Part shown: in pieces, positions 1 through 13,800 of the stretch
How positions within the stretch are numbered: the stretch's first letter is position 1
How the letters are laid out: every line of letters starts with the position of its first letter
Origin: Eublepharis macularius
Lineage: Eukaryota; Chordata; Lepidosauria; Squamata; Eublepharidae
Direction of reading: 5' to 3'
Assembly: GCF_028583425.1 (NCBI RefSeq)
Contig: NC_072799.1
Location: 86,166,217-86,230,216, forward strand
Length of the DNA stretch: 64,000 nt
Program-made: the position numbers and the translations under genes
The notes under the pieces: generated by a model
The model's input: only the letters and a program-made list of their open reading frames with translations
What the model was told of the DNA's origin: nothing
Databases searched by the model: none

Positions 1-560
1 GTGGTTTCACATTGCTGTTAGAAAGCATGAGAGAAGAGATGGATCCCTACAGGCCAATGGGCCAAGAAGAAATCTTCCAGCACCACCTTCTGAAACTTAC
101 CTTCCAGAAAGGACTGAAACCAGTCTAGCAACAGCACCAATTTGGTCCATGTCTGCTAAGTATTTCAGAATGATACCATGGCTGATGGTACTGAAAGCTG
201 CTGAGAGGTCCAGGAGAACAAACAAAGACACCCCTCTCCCTGTCAGAGGACCAGCACAGATCATCCATCAGCGTGGATCAAAGCTGTTTCTGTGTAACTG
301 GGCAGAAGCCAGACTGAATCAAAGGAACTAGTTTCCTCCAGAAATGTTTGAAACCACTTCTCCAAGACCTTCTCTGAGGCCTTGCTCAAAAAGAGCAGAT
401 TTGATACTCACTTGTACTTTTCAAGTCAGCTTGATCCTCCAAAGCTGATTTCTTCAGTAAAGCCTTCGTCTTACAGATCTATCTAACTACAAGGGACAGG
501 GGTCCCATAAGCATGGTGATAGGTCTTAATGCTCCAAATATTCTGACCAAGTTCTTGGGT
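1..560 (-). mobile_element. Old L2-type LINE fragment
   Basis: Read on the minus strand, frameshifted pieces resemble the L2 reverse transcriptase: a WFQTFLEET segment, and LLDLSAAFSTISHGIIL near 180-230, which corresponds to the LLDLSAAFDT..H.ILL block. Several stops and frameshifts show a long-dead copy, cut by the left edge of the window. Confidence 0.6.
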
Positions 561-625
561 TTCCCTGCTTAACTGGATGTGAGTGATCTTGTCCACAAAA
601 CTATTTTGCAAAGTGATCACAGAGA

Positions 626-785
626 TGGTTGTTGTGGATTTTCCGGGCTGTATTGCCATGGTCTTGGCACTGTAGTTTTTGACATTTCGCCAGCAGCTGT
701 GACTGCCAGGCAGCTGCTGGCGAAACGTCAGGAACTACAATGCCAAGACCACGGCAATACAGCCCGGAAAATCCACAACAACCAT
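626..785. repeat. Near-perfect palindrome of a Penelope-type terminal fragment
   Basis: Two arms of about 74 bases (626-699 and 711-785) are inverted copies separated by about 11 bases. Each carries the words TTTCCGGGCTGTATTGCC and, on one strand, GGCGAAACGTCAGG. I associate this with a repeat common in lizard genomes and probably derived from Penelope-like elements. The GAAAC-GUC core resembles the 3' half of a hammerhead ribozyme. The family name is from memory and uncertain; the palindrome is directly visible. Confidence 0.6.
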
Positions 786-1820
786 CATTCTCCAGCTGTG
801 AAAGCCTTCGACAATATATTGATCACAGAGAGTTTCCACTATTTGTTCCTGAGACATGGAGGCAATTAGCCTCTTACAAATCAGAACAACATTGCTGATC
901 AATACAGTGCAGATGAGATGGTGGTGAAATGAGGGGGATTTTTTTGCTCTCATCATCGCCACCAGATCAGGCCTGAAAAATAAGCTTTCACATATGTTCA
1001 GTTGGATTCAGCTTGAATCTTCCTTTGCTGCCGTCTAGCCATTGCCTAAACTACTTTATAGTTCCTAGTTCTATTGATAACTAGAGCACTTGATAATCCC
1101 AAGGATATGGGAGAGGATGCTTAGAAGCAATTGTGTCCACCTCTCACAACATGGTGGCCAATCATTACCAAATGAAAAAAAAAACCTCAGAAATGCCAGA
1201 ATACCACGTAGTCCCAATCTTCTGCAGTGGCAGATCATTCTAAGTAACCACCCACCCCACAGGTATTTTGTGCCTAAACCCAACCAGACAGTGATCTGTC
1301 TATGGAGTCACAGAACTACTACCCTCAACATCACCATTATCTTGATCTCCCCAGAACAGTAAATCCAGGGTGTCATCTGGTGTGTCAAGTGTCATAGACC
1401 AACAGCTGTCATGAAATCCAGGCAGCAAAAGCTCAGCATGGATACTGAAGAACCCCAAGACCAATAGTTCCTGTATTCTACCCCATCCGCTTGTCCTCCC
1501 ATACAAAAAATGGGTACCCACCTCCCCTGGATTCAAACCAACAAGCAGTGAAATTGATCAGAAAGAAACACCAATCCGCTCATCCTTTACCACGCTCGCT
1601 TATGGATTCTCTTGCAAAAGCCAGAGAAGAAGCTACTGACCAGTTCTTCTCTCGCAAGAAAAGATCATTTTCTACTCTTTTCTTACCAATACAGGTTGCT
1701 GGATGCAGCAATAAGGCTGAGTAAGCGTCCCAATAGCACTTCATCCCAGGCTCTCGATGGCCCAGCTAGTACCACCCTCCCAGATACTTCTAATATCTGT
1801 AAGTATCTTAAATCACTTAC

Positions 1821-1898
1821 CCTATGAATAGTGTTTTCTAGCTGTGCTATTTCCTCATCCAAATTTGACTTTTCTAGCGCAGCATCTTCCTGTACAAT
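1821..1898 (-). CDS. CEP135: CEP135 coding exon 13
   Basis: 78 bases, 26 codons, phase 0, reading IVQEDAALEKSNLDEEIAQL and ending TIHR. It occupies the place of the family SELEKTIEHL segment but is more diverged. The acceptor is TTCTTAG and the donor a consensus GTAAGT. It is the last CEP135 exon I can place before the left edge. Confidence 0.82.
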
Positions 1899-4800
1899 CT
1901 AAGAATGAAAAGAAAAATTCAAGCCATGTTTTACTCACTATGTCCAATGTTGATTTAATATTGTAAAATCTGAGAATTTACTTAAATGTTGGTTAAGTTC
2001 CCCAGTGGGTAGTAGCTAAAAGGTTGGCATCTCCCTGAAGTGAGCTTCTGGGCTTAGGGAACATGGACACACAAGGAAAACTACAGTTGATTGGAATTCC
2101 TGCTGGATCTCAAATATGGCCAAAAGAGAGATGAGAGTTGCAACAAGAAAAGCAACAGGGCAAAAATGTATATTCTATTTCATTTCCGCAAATGTCTGCC
2201 TTCCTTTCAGTGCCAATCCTCACATAGCAACGTGAGAGCACAAGAGTTCAGAGCTTCACATCAAAGTAATTGGAACCACACTTAAGATTGCCATTGGCTC
2301 TCAGCTACCCTTATGAAATATGTGAAAGCAGCCAAAATTAATCACAAGAAAACATTATTTGTTAAATGCTGACCTTTAATTTCTCTCTTAATCCTTCCCT
2401 CTCTGCCACAACTCTTCTGAAATCAGACAGTGCGATGTTCCTTTCCTCTTCCACATGACTTTGGGCCAGAAGACAAGTTTTTGTTTCTCTCCGTAGACGG
2501 TTCAACTCATCCTGAGACTACAATCACACATTAACTTTTTTTTTTTTGCCAACACTAATAAAGAATGCACCCTGACCTGGATGTCCTAGGCTAGCCTTAT
2601 CTTGGCAGATATCAGAAGCTAAGCAGGGTCGGCTTTGGATAGCAATTGGATGGGAGGCCTCCAACGAAGACTAGGTTTGCAGAGGCAGGCAATGGCAAAC
2701 CACCTCTGAAGTCTCTTGCCTTGAAAACCCCATGGGATTGCCAACTTGCTACAAGTTGGTTGTGACTGGACAGTACTTTCCACCACCACCCCTCAATGGG
2801 TCTTAAGTGAGAGGACATGGCTCTGTCCAAGCATCCACCAGGACTTTGAAGAGACGACCTTCTTTCTCTCTTGAAGGTGTGTTTATGGGAAAAGTGGAGA
2901 TGCAGGAAGAATAAAAGAGAGAAGACAGACTCTAGAGGAGTTGACTGAAGCACTGTGGGGAGTAAATGACACTCTATTTGGTTATCTGATGGAGGTAATG
3001 GATAAGAAGAGGCCTGCTGGATTAGACCAGTGGTCCACCTAATCCAGCATCCTATCTCACACACTGGCTGTGACTTGACAGCACTTTATACACACAATAA
3101 AGAATGTATGTGTAGAATGAGAACGATAAAGTTTGATGATGTTAGGACACGGGGTATGGGACTGAGAAAGAATTAAGCTCTGCCAAAATATGAAGAACAG
3201 AATCTGTCTTTGAATTATACTTCTGTTTTTCCCATTATCCTTATACAACTTCATTCCTAGTTAATTTCTGCAGCAGTAATTATCAATCCTGTAAAGACCA
3301 GCAGTGATTCTTTGTACCTTTACCTCCAGATTTAAGCCTGGAATTGCTTCAGTTACACAATTATAAAGTTGCTTTGTTATTAATCATGTTTCCACAAACC
3401 TCAGTTTCCGTAACTATGTCATAAGCTGCTGTAGCATAGTGGTTAAGTGATTGGGATGCGAACTAGCACTCTGATGGTTTGAATCCCTCTACTGCCATGA
3501 GCTCAGTGGGTGGCCTTAGGTAAGCCATTTCTCTCAGTCCCTGCCCCAGTTGTATTGGGGAATAACAACAACACTGGCTTCGTTTACCACTCTGAGTGGG
3601 GCATTAATCTGTATAGAAGAGCAGTGTATAAGTGCAGTTATTAACATTTGTTAACTGCTGAGGCTCATATTTGCTTACTTGTTCATACAGGTTATTTAGT
3701 TTGTCTCTTTCCATAGTTAGTAGTTTGACATTGGACTGAATCTCTATCATATGCTTTTCAAAGTTATCCAGCATAGCTTGTAGTTCATCTCTCTCTCTGA
3801 TAACCAACCTAAGATCATCACTCTGGACAACAAAAATACCAAAAAAGGAAAAAATTGTTAAATGATATATTCCCAATAAAAGGCACAGTGACAGTCTTAG
3901 AAAAACACTTTTTTTTTTGCAATATAATATATTTTTATTTTGAAAAACAAAATAATAGTAAGAAGAGATATAGAAAGAAAAAAAGGATTGTATAACATAG
4001 TTACGTAAACCAGAGATAGTTATATAAAACAGAATATATAAAACATCAAGTATTTCTCCCTACCATCCCCTTCATTAAATTTCTTAAGACACTTTCTATG
4101 AAGTACAATGACACTTATTTTAAGATGCATTTATATTTAACATTTTAATTACAAATCTGGTAACTAATATATTTTACTGATAATTGTTCTTAGTTATTCT
4201 TAATTTTCAGCTACATGAGCAAAAAAAAGTTTTCCATTTTTCCTGAAATTCTAGAATTGGCCTATTACGTATGTAAAATGCTAAATTTGCCACTGACGCA
4301 TATTCGTATAGCTTATTCATCCACTCTGTCAAATCTGGACAGCATTCTGCCTCCCATTTTGCTGCATACACTACTCTTGTTGCTGTCACCATATATTTAA
4401 ATAGTTCTCTATGTATTTTTACAATATTACTTGTCAAGATATTTAATACCATATTTTTAGGGTTCAACACAAAGTAAAACTTTAGTATCTTCTGCATTTC
4501 CTCGTGTATTTCTATCCAATATTTCCTTGCTTTCTACCATGTTCACCACGTGATAGAATGTTGCGCCTGTGTGTTGACATTTTCAGCACTTTCCACTGTA
4601 ATCCTTATTAGCTTTTGCAAAGTCCTTTGGAGTAATATACCATCTAAAGAACATTTTATACAAATTCTCTCTTAATATTTGACAGTCTGAAAATTTGATT
4701 TCTTTAATCTATAAATTTTCCCACAGGCTCATAGATATATTTTCTCCAAAGTTTTGCATCCATTTAATCATACAGTTTTTCACTTGTTCTGATTCTATTG

Positions 4801-7800
4801 CATATTGCAATAATATTTTATATACTTTTCCTAATAGGTGTTTTGAATATCCAGTGGTCAGTTGTTCAAACACTGTTTTCTCTCTTAACCAGTCACCTTC
4901 TTTGGATAGTTGCTCTTTAAGTTTAGACACAATTTGATAATACATCAGCCAAGAAATGTTTTTTCCTTAAGCTTGAATTTTTTGCCAATAACCCCCAATT
5001 GGGTTTGGAATAACCCCAAACCCAAAGTGGCAAGCCACTTCGGGTTTGGGTTGTCGGAAATCACTTCGGTATGCTTTGAAATGATTCGGAGAATACCGAA
5101 GTAAGATTCCCCCCTCCCCCCTGAGCCCCCCTTCCCCCAACCCCACTTACCTTCCGAAGAACGGAGCAGGCCTGCTGCCATCGCCACCACGGCCAGCAGG
5201 GTGGCTGGTGCCTCTGCCACTTGCGCCACTACTTCGGCCTCTGTGGCAGCCAGCAGGACAGCATTGAACATCAGCACCTGCCCCACCCGCACCGCCGCTT
5301 CAGCCTTTGCAGCAACTGGCAGGGCCAGTGAATGCCAGCACCGGCACTGCCAGAAGGATGCCCCAGGTAAGTGGGGTGCTGGTGGGAGGGCAGGCACCCT
5401 TTAAAAAGGCCCCGAAGCTTTCCGAAGCAATCCAAATTGCTTCGGAAAGCTTTGATTCGGTATTTCTGAATCAGAGCCATCATAGTGGCCCCGATTTGGA
5501 AATACCTAATCTTTACAAATCGGGCCTAGTTCCGGTTTTTTTTCCAAACTGGGAACTCAAACCGGTTTAATATTTGGTACTGCTAATTCAACTTGGCTTT
5601 TTTCCATATTTTAAATCTTATTCATGGTTTCTTCCCATTCCATACAAAGTCATTTATTCTTTTCTGTCATTTTTTTTAAAAAATCGCATTTATATGGATT
5701 GGCAACATTTGGAACAGAAAGTTCAATTTTGGTAAGATATTCATATTAACAGCAGAGATTCTTCCTAGCCATACAATATTAAGTTTGTCCATCTTTGCAG
5801 ATCTTTGGTAATGCCTATCCATACTTTTTTACATTTATCTTTATATAAGTTATAATTTTGTCCAGTTACGTTTATTACCAAATATTTGATTGGTTTTCTG
5901 GTGACAGCACAATCTGTTATTTTTTTCTGTCTCTTCTTGTTCTGTTTTGGTTGTTGCTAATAACATTATCTTGGTCTTCTTTTTGTTCAATTTATATCCA
6001 CAATACAATCCAAATCTAAATATTTGTTCCATTACATTTTTCAGAGAAATATTTGGTTTTGTCACTTATATAACATCATCATCTGCATAACTTTTCATTT
6101 TGTGTTCTTCTTTGCCTTCTTTTATTCCAACTATTCTAGCGTCTTGCCTAATTTTCACAGCCAATATTTCTAATGACATAATAAACAATAGCAGTGGTAC
6201 TGGACACTCCTGTTTAGTTCCTTTTGCTATTCAATTTTCTCTGTTAGGGAACCATTTACTAAAATTCTGGTTTGCTGATCAACAGAAATGCTTTGCATCC
6301 AATTTAAAAAAATGGGTTCCACAATTCATATTTTGTAATACTTTCATCAAAAATTGCCAAGAAACATTATCAAAAGCTTTATCCACATCCAAAAACATAA
6401 ATGCCCTTTTTCTCCTTTCTTCCTTGAATACTCAATTGCATTAAACAGATATTGATGTTATCTCTCATATCTCTCATATATCTCTTTGGAACAAATCCTC
6501 ATCTTCATGTTTTAAATCTGGAATACATTTTCTTAATCTCTCTGCCATTACTGTTGTAATAATTTTATAGTCCACATTCAGTAATGAAATTGGTCTATAT
6601 GATTGTGGTAATAATGGATCCTTCATTTTATATTAAAGTTATTTTTACTTTTTGCCATGTTAGTGGTATATACTTTCTATCTTGTATTTCATTCATTATT
6701 CTTTGTAAAGGTATTGCTAATATGTCTTTGAAGCATTTATAATATGTTGCCATCAATCTGTCCAGGCCAGGCACTTTGCTTATTTTTAATTTTTTGATGG
6801 CATAATTGATCTCTTATATTGTTATTGCTTAATTCAAGATTCTTCTATGTTCGTATGTAAATTCTTTAATTAGTACCTCAGATAAATATTTCTCTATCTT
6901 GACTTCATCTACAGATTCTTCTTTATAAAGATTTGAAAAGAATTTTTTTATTTGCTCTTTCATTTCTTGTTCTGTATAAACTACTTGATTTCCTTTCCTA
7001 ATTCCAAGTGTCCTTCTTTTTTGTGTCTCTTTTCTTAAACGATATGCTAAACATCTTCCAGGTTTGTTCACAGCTTTGTTTCTGAGTTTTGTTTCTAAGA
7101 TTTCTATCCTCTGATCTGCTTCTGTCAAGGAGCTTGCTTGTAATTCTTGTACTAATTCAATTTTTTCTTGTGTCTTCCTTTTGCTGTGTCTTAATTATGT
7201 GAATATCTTGTGCATTTTCTTGGATTTTTTACTTATTTCTTGTAATCCAGAAGATAACCCAATCTTTAGCTTTTGTACGTCTTCCCTTATTCCACTGAAA
7301 GTTTCTTATGTAGTCTGGCCCTGCAACAATCCTTTTAGCCACAACAATCATTTCTGAGTACTGGCATGAAGATATTAAAATCAGTGAAAAGTTGATGTTT
7401 TGGCATGGTTTGGGAAGAACTGAGTACTGAAGGAGAAATAATTAACAGAAAGACAGACATTACCTTTTCTGGAGAATTTCGCAATGGGCTTAATTTTCGT
7501 TTAACTATCTTTTGAAGATACGCCAGCTCTCGCTTATAGTAGTCCCTGTCCTCTTCTATAGTCTTTACGAATGCATCTAAACGAGAAGGTGACTTGTCTC
7601 CGAGCACAATGCCACCTTCCAGTCTCATTCTCTCTTTCTCTATAACAAGCTCCCGTTCTGAAGGAAAATGTAACCAAGAAGCATGAACATAGTTACCATA
7701 AAACAATAAATATCCCAGAAGTAATTACTCAGGCTGTAAGATCAACCTTATCTGTAACCTTCCTACTTTGATTCAAAATCCACCATAAGGCTTTTTTTAA

Positions 7801-10800
7801 AAGCAGTAAAGATTGGTAAATCTTGGAGTTCAAACTCACTTTTGTCACTATTCAGCTATGCTATTTTATTTGGCAACTAACTAGTTGCTTAATCATCAGC
7901 ATTTTAAGTAAATAATTGATAAACCGATTAAAGAAATTTGTATCTAACACCCAAAAAGGTGCCTTCTTGCAATACTGAAGGAAGCATAAGATAACGTACA
8001 AGTAATGAAAGCCACCATCCTTAGATCAAAAGGTTAGAATATTACTTTTTACTCCTATTAAGGTACGATACCAGAATCAAAACATGTTTTAAAAAAGCAA
8101 GATTCAGATCCAGTAGTATTAAGTTTAAACTTCATCCCCTAAAACTGAGTCTCTATCAATCAGACTTCAGTGATTTAGCTGTACTATATTCCACCCACTA
8201 CCACGCTCAGAGCAGTGGGACTATGGTCACAATTGTGTTTTATTTACAACACACTTAAATACACTGGAAGCAAATCCAAGAACCATTAAATCCAACAGCA
8301 TTGTATGTTTCCTTGTACCCAAGCTCAGCATCAAATCCCCCACTTCTGCCATGAATCTATGGGGAAGGAATCTGAAGCAAGAATCTGAGTAGGGTTAGTG
8401 CAAGTGACACACAGGTGACAGATCTGTTGAATAAGGAGTCATTGCTAACTTGAATAAGAAAGCAAACAATATATTGTTTGCACTGCAGATCAGAAGTAGT
8501 ATGGGAACAACAATAAACACCTTAGAGGAGAGACTAAAAATTCAAAATTATTTTGAAGAGCCAAAAACAAAAATTGGAGATACAAACAAAAAGATCCCAC
8601 AAGGGCATATGTAAGATTGGGGATGGGGGAGCCTACACCAGATGGCAAATAAAAGGCTAAACAATTTTTTTTGATGTATTGCTAATAGAACATCACAGCC
8701 ATAGAAGGCTGTAGAAAAATAAGGAAATGTGTTTTGCTTTGATTAATTTATGTAGTCATATTGTTCTGTATGCATGGGCAGTCTCCTGCATACATAGAAT
8801 TGCCCCCCTCCTCCATTTTGACCATTGTTCTGCTTCTGTGATTAGGATGGGGGTTCCTTCTATTAGGAGTGATACCATTTTAAGTTCTATTCAGTAATAC
8901 TGATGCTTGAGCAGTATTAAGACCTCATATAGTCTACACTTGCTGCTATGGGTGCCACAGTTCCAACAGGGTACTGAAGAGTTAAGAGGATTCAGAGACG
9001 GCCTACAAGAATGCCAAATGAATATAAGAAAAGGCAAAAAGCTCTAATTCATCCTACAGAAAAAGACAAGATGAACAATGCACATTAAAGATTGCAATCT
9101 AAGGATGTATCTTCAGGTATCAAAAAAATGGCAGAAACAAGCATAATTCAAGTATTAACCCTATCCACTTAGGTTAGGACTAGAATAAAAGTTAAACTAC
9201 TGAAAAGTATGGATACATGAAAGCAGTTCTGCAATGGCATAAATTGAATTACGTGGAGTTTCTGAAAACTGAACATCTCATTGGTCAGGGTGGTTATAAG
9301 TACAGGTTAATCTTGCCTTATGGTTACAGATCTAATTACATGACCTACTCACCTATAATCTCAACGTTTTCAACTTTTTTGGCTAGTCTGTGGTTCTCTT
9401 GTTGAACCTGGTTTAACAAAAACTCAAGATTTTGCTTTTCATCTGTTTTTCTAAAGAGTTCCTCTGTTAGTCTGTCTTTTTCTCTGCGAGATGAAAATAA
9501 CTCCTGAAATAACAAAAATATTGGAAAAAATTAATTTATTCATAAATACAGTAAGGAAACCTATACTAAATTTTATCATACTATTTCTTACATGTAATGG
9601 TAAAGTGTAAGGAATATCCATCTCAACTTAAGACATAAAACTTTCCATAGTGAAGACTGTCTACAGACAAGAATAGGAAAACATCAATGTACAGCATTTT
9701 AGTTCGGGAAAGAGCATGGAGCAGGATACAAACTGCTTCCTCAAGCTACTCTGCAATACTGAAATCAATGGGATTTGACTGGATCGCACCCATTCAAACA
9801 GAGCTTGATTGCAACGTAGCTGCCTTTCTGTCTATTCAGAAGGTCAGACTAACTCAAAAGCTACCCAAAGCCACTAAATGGTTTAAAATAATTTCTCTCT
9901 TTTATTCTCTACAACCTTGTGACAACTGTACTTATCAAAAGGATTGAAGACTGATCAAGCAATACAACATAATAACCAGGCATTGTCCTTATTAGAACTC
10001 AACATACAAGCTTTTCCAATCAAAATAAATTAGTACTGCTGTTCTGAAAGCTGTTGTTCCAATATAATCTAATCCTGATGGTGGTGGCAGAAAGTGCTGT
10101 CAAGTTGTAGCTGACCTATGGCGATCCCTGTGGGGGTTTTCAAGGCAAGAGACTAACAGAAGTAGTTTGCCATTGTCTGCCTCTGGTATAGCTACCCTGG
10201 TCTTCATTAGAAGTCTTCAATTACTAACCAAGGCTGCCCCTGCTAGCATCTAGGGCTTTCTTTGAGCCAAAATGTCCCAGACAAACATTCCAGCACCTCT
10301 TTAAAACACCCACATGACTGGTGTTACGTGGGTATTTTTAAAATGGCCTATTTTGGCCATTTTGGGCACATTTGGGCCTGGATTGGACCGCTGCTGGGCG
10401 AGGGAGGGTTCCCCTGCCCAGCAGCAGCCCAATCCAGGCCATTTCAGCCCCAATCCGAGCCATTTTGGCTATTTGGGGCCCATTTAGGGCCCAAAACAGA
10501 CCAGATCAAGGCCGAAACGGACCAGATTGGGGCCAAAACAGCCAAAAAACGGGCTAGTGCTGGGCGGGGGGGGGGGGGGTTACCCCATTCCAGGCTGTTT
10601 CAGCCCCGATCCGGGCCATTTTGGACCCCAAATGACCCGGGTTGGGGCTAAAATAGCTCAGATCAGGCTGGTGCCAGGTGGGGGATTTTGGCCAGTTTGG
10701 GCCTGTTTGGGCCTGCCTGGCAGCGGCCTGTTCCAGGCCATTTTGGCCCCAATCCAGGCCGTTTTGGCGTCGGTTGCCCATTTTGGGCCCCTTTGGGGCA

Positions 10801-13800
10801 CAAAAAGGGCAGGATTGGGTCTGAAATGGCCAGGATCGGGCTGCTGCCAGGCAAGGGAACCCTCCCTTGCCCAGCAGCAGCCCAATCCTGGCCGTTTCAA
10901 GCCTGATGGTGGCCATTCTGGGCCTGAATTGGGCCAAAAACGGCTGAAAGGGGCCCCAAACGGCCAGGATTTAGTGAGTATAAACGGGCATTTAGTGAGT
11001 ATAAACGGGCATTTAGTGAGTATAAACGGGCACTTCTCACAGTGGAGGGTGGTGAGCAGTGGGGTGCCACAGGGGTCGGTATTGGGTCCAATGCTTTTTA
11101 ACTTGTTTATTAATGATTTGGAATTGGGATTAAGCAGTGAAGTGGCTAAATTTGCAGATGACACGAAATTGTTCAGGGTGGTGAAAGCCAGAGAGGATTG
11201 TGAGGCACTCCAAAGGGATCTGTCGAGGCTAGAAGAGTGGGCATCCATGTGGCAAATGAGGTTCAATGTAGCCAAGTGCAAAGTAATGCACATTGGAACC
11301 AAAAATCCAAAATATAAATACAAGTTGATGGGGTCTGAACTGGCGGAGACTGACCAAGAGAGAGATCTTGGAGTCATGATAGATAACTCACTAAAAACGT
11401 CAGCACAGTGTGCGACTGCCATAAAAAAAGCTAATGCTATGCTAGGGGTTATTAGGAAAGGGATTGAAAACAAATCAGCCGGTATCATAATGCCTCTGTA
11501 TAAATCGATGGTGAGGCCTCATTTGGAGTACTGTGTACAGTTCTGGTCGCCACACCTTAAAAAAGATATCATAGCACTGGAAAAAGTACAGAGAAGGGCA
11601 ACTAAAATGATTAAAGGGTTGGAACACTTTCCCTATGAGGAAAGATTGAGGCACTTGGGGCTCTTTAGCCTGGAGAAAAGACGACTGAGGGGAGACATGA
11701 TAGAGGTTTACAAGATAATGCACGGGTTAGAGAAGGTAGAGAAAGATGTGTTTTTCTCCCTTTCTCACAATACAAGAACTCGTGGGCACTCTATGAAATT
11801 ATTGAGCAGTCGGGTTAGAACAGATAGAAGAAAATACTACTTTACACAAAGGGTGATAAACACATGGAATTCATTGCCACAGGAGGTGGTGGCAGCTACA
11901 AGCATTGCCAGCTTCAAGAGGGGACTGGACAAATATATGGAGCAGAGGTCCATCAGTGGCTATTAGCCACAGGAGATAGATGGTATTCTCTTTGTGGGGA
12001 GGTGGTGCTCTGTTGTCTTGGTGCTGGAAGGAAGGCAGTGGGAGGGCTTCTGGTGTCCTGGCCTCACTGACAGTCCTTTAGATGGCACTGGATTTCTAGC
12101 CACTGTGTGTGACAGAATGTTGGACTGGAGATTGCAATCTGCCTAGTTTGGTTGAAAGAATGGATGACATTAAAGAACAAGAAACTATTAGCCCTAGAGG
12201 GATATAAAAAAATATTTGGATGGCACGCATATTTATGGCATGACAAAGTAAAGGTCAACTCGATGTTCCTGCATCACTTTGTTCGGAGAAGTCTATACAT
12301 AATCTGGAAGAAGTACAGAATTTATCTACAAGAAGGAACCCCTTTGTGGGTGGTTCCATATGAGGTGATAGACCCGAGAGCTGTTGATAATGAACAACAA
12401 TGTTTAACGTATAAAGAAATAACTAAAACTGAAGCATCCAAACTTAGAATAAAGACACAAGAGGAACTATCACCTAACTACGATTGGTTCCAGTATAGAC
12501 AGATCAGAGACTTATATAATTCGGACTCTGTAAAGGGAGGTATACGAATAGAGAATTCGGAACTAGAGCAGACCCTTCTTAAAGAAGATAAGAAAAGAAT
12601 ATCCAAGGTATACCAAGTACTGTTGAAGTGGTATACCGAGGATGAGATAGTTAAAACACAAATGGTGAAATGGGCTATAAACTTTAATAAAGAAATAACA
12701 ATGGAGGCATGGGAATACTTGTGGAAAACTACAATGAAGACAACGACATGTATTAATATCAAAGAGAACATTTACAAAATGATCTATCGTTGGTACATGA
12801 CACCAAAGAAGATTGCGCTAGGGAATTTGAATACTTCTAATAAATGCTGGAAATGTAAGAAGCATGAGGGCTCCCTCTATCATATGTGGTGGTCGTGTGA
12901 GGTAGCCAGGCAGTACTGGGGGGAAATAATAAGAGAAATGAGTGAAATTTTACAATTTCAAATTAATAAGAACCCAGAACTCCTGCTACTGAACTTGGGA
13001 ATGGAGGGAATTCCAGCCCAACACAGGACGTTGATATTTTATATGACAGCAGCAGCTAGACTTTTGTATGCGCAAAAATGGAAAGTACAAGAAGTGCCAA
13101 CTATTGAAGATTGGACTTACAAATTGCTGTATATGGCTGAAATGGACAAGATGACAAGAAAACTGAGAGATCTGGACTCAGGGCAGTTCAACACAGACTG
13201 GGAGAAGCTGAAACAATACCTGGAGAAGAAATGGGAGGTGGGAGGAAAACTGTGGCAGTTTGAGAACTACTGAAGTATTGAAGTAGAGGGGGGAGACTTT
13301 ACCGGGGGGAGAAGAGATAAATGTGAATTAATAAGCAGTCAGATTAATAGATTGACATATATATAGATATATATAGGTTAACAAACAGAACATAGAGAAA
13401 ATAATTAATTATAAGGACTAAATATAAGGAGCGATTAACTAACAATATTTTCTTTTTTTCTGATAAGTTTTGTACCAAACTGAATGTCTGAAGATATAGA
13501 TGGGTCAAATTGATTGACTACGTGAGGAGAGATATATAGAACTATTATAAAAAGATAGAATGAGTAATATATATAGAGAATAAGTCAAATTGTTTGATAT
13601 AAACGAATGTATGATCTATATGGTTTATGATATATAGAAATATCTGAAATTGAAAAATTGGGATAAATTGTTTATCTAAGATGGAAACAAAGACTTACAG
13701 TTTGGGCATATAATGTTAAAAATAGTTAAGGATGTACTGCTTAGAATAATGGAGAATATATATTTGTTTTAGATAGAGGAAGCTAATAAAAGTAAGGGAA

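Noticed and set aside
2612..3064. 150-codon minus-strand frame overlapping CEP135 intron 12
   Set aside because: It passes through a SINE and a CR1 fragment; no conserved protein.
10527..10970. N-terminal extension of the CR1 frame into the GC-rich repeat
   Set aside because: The CR1 homology begins only after the 21-base triplication; the upstream codons are read-through of the repeat.
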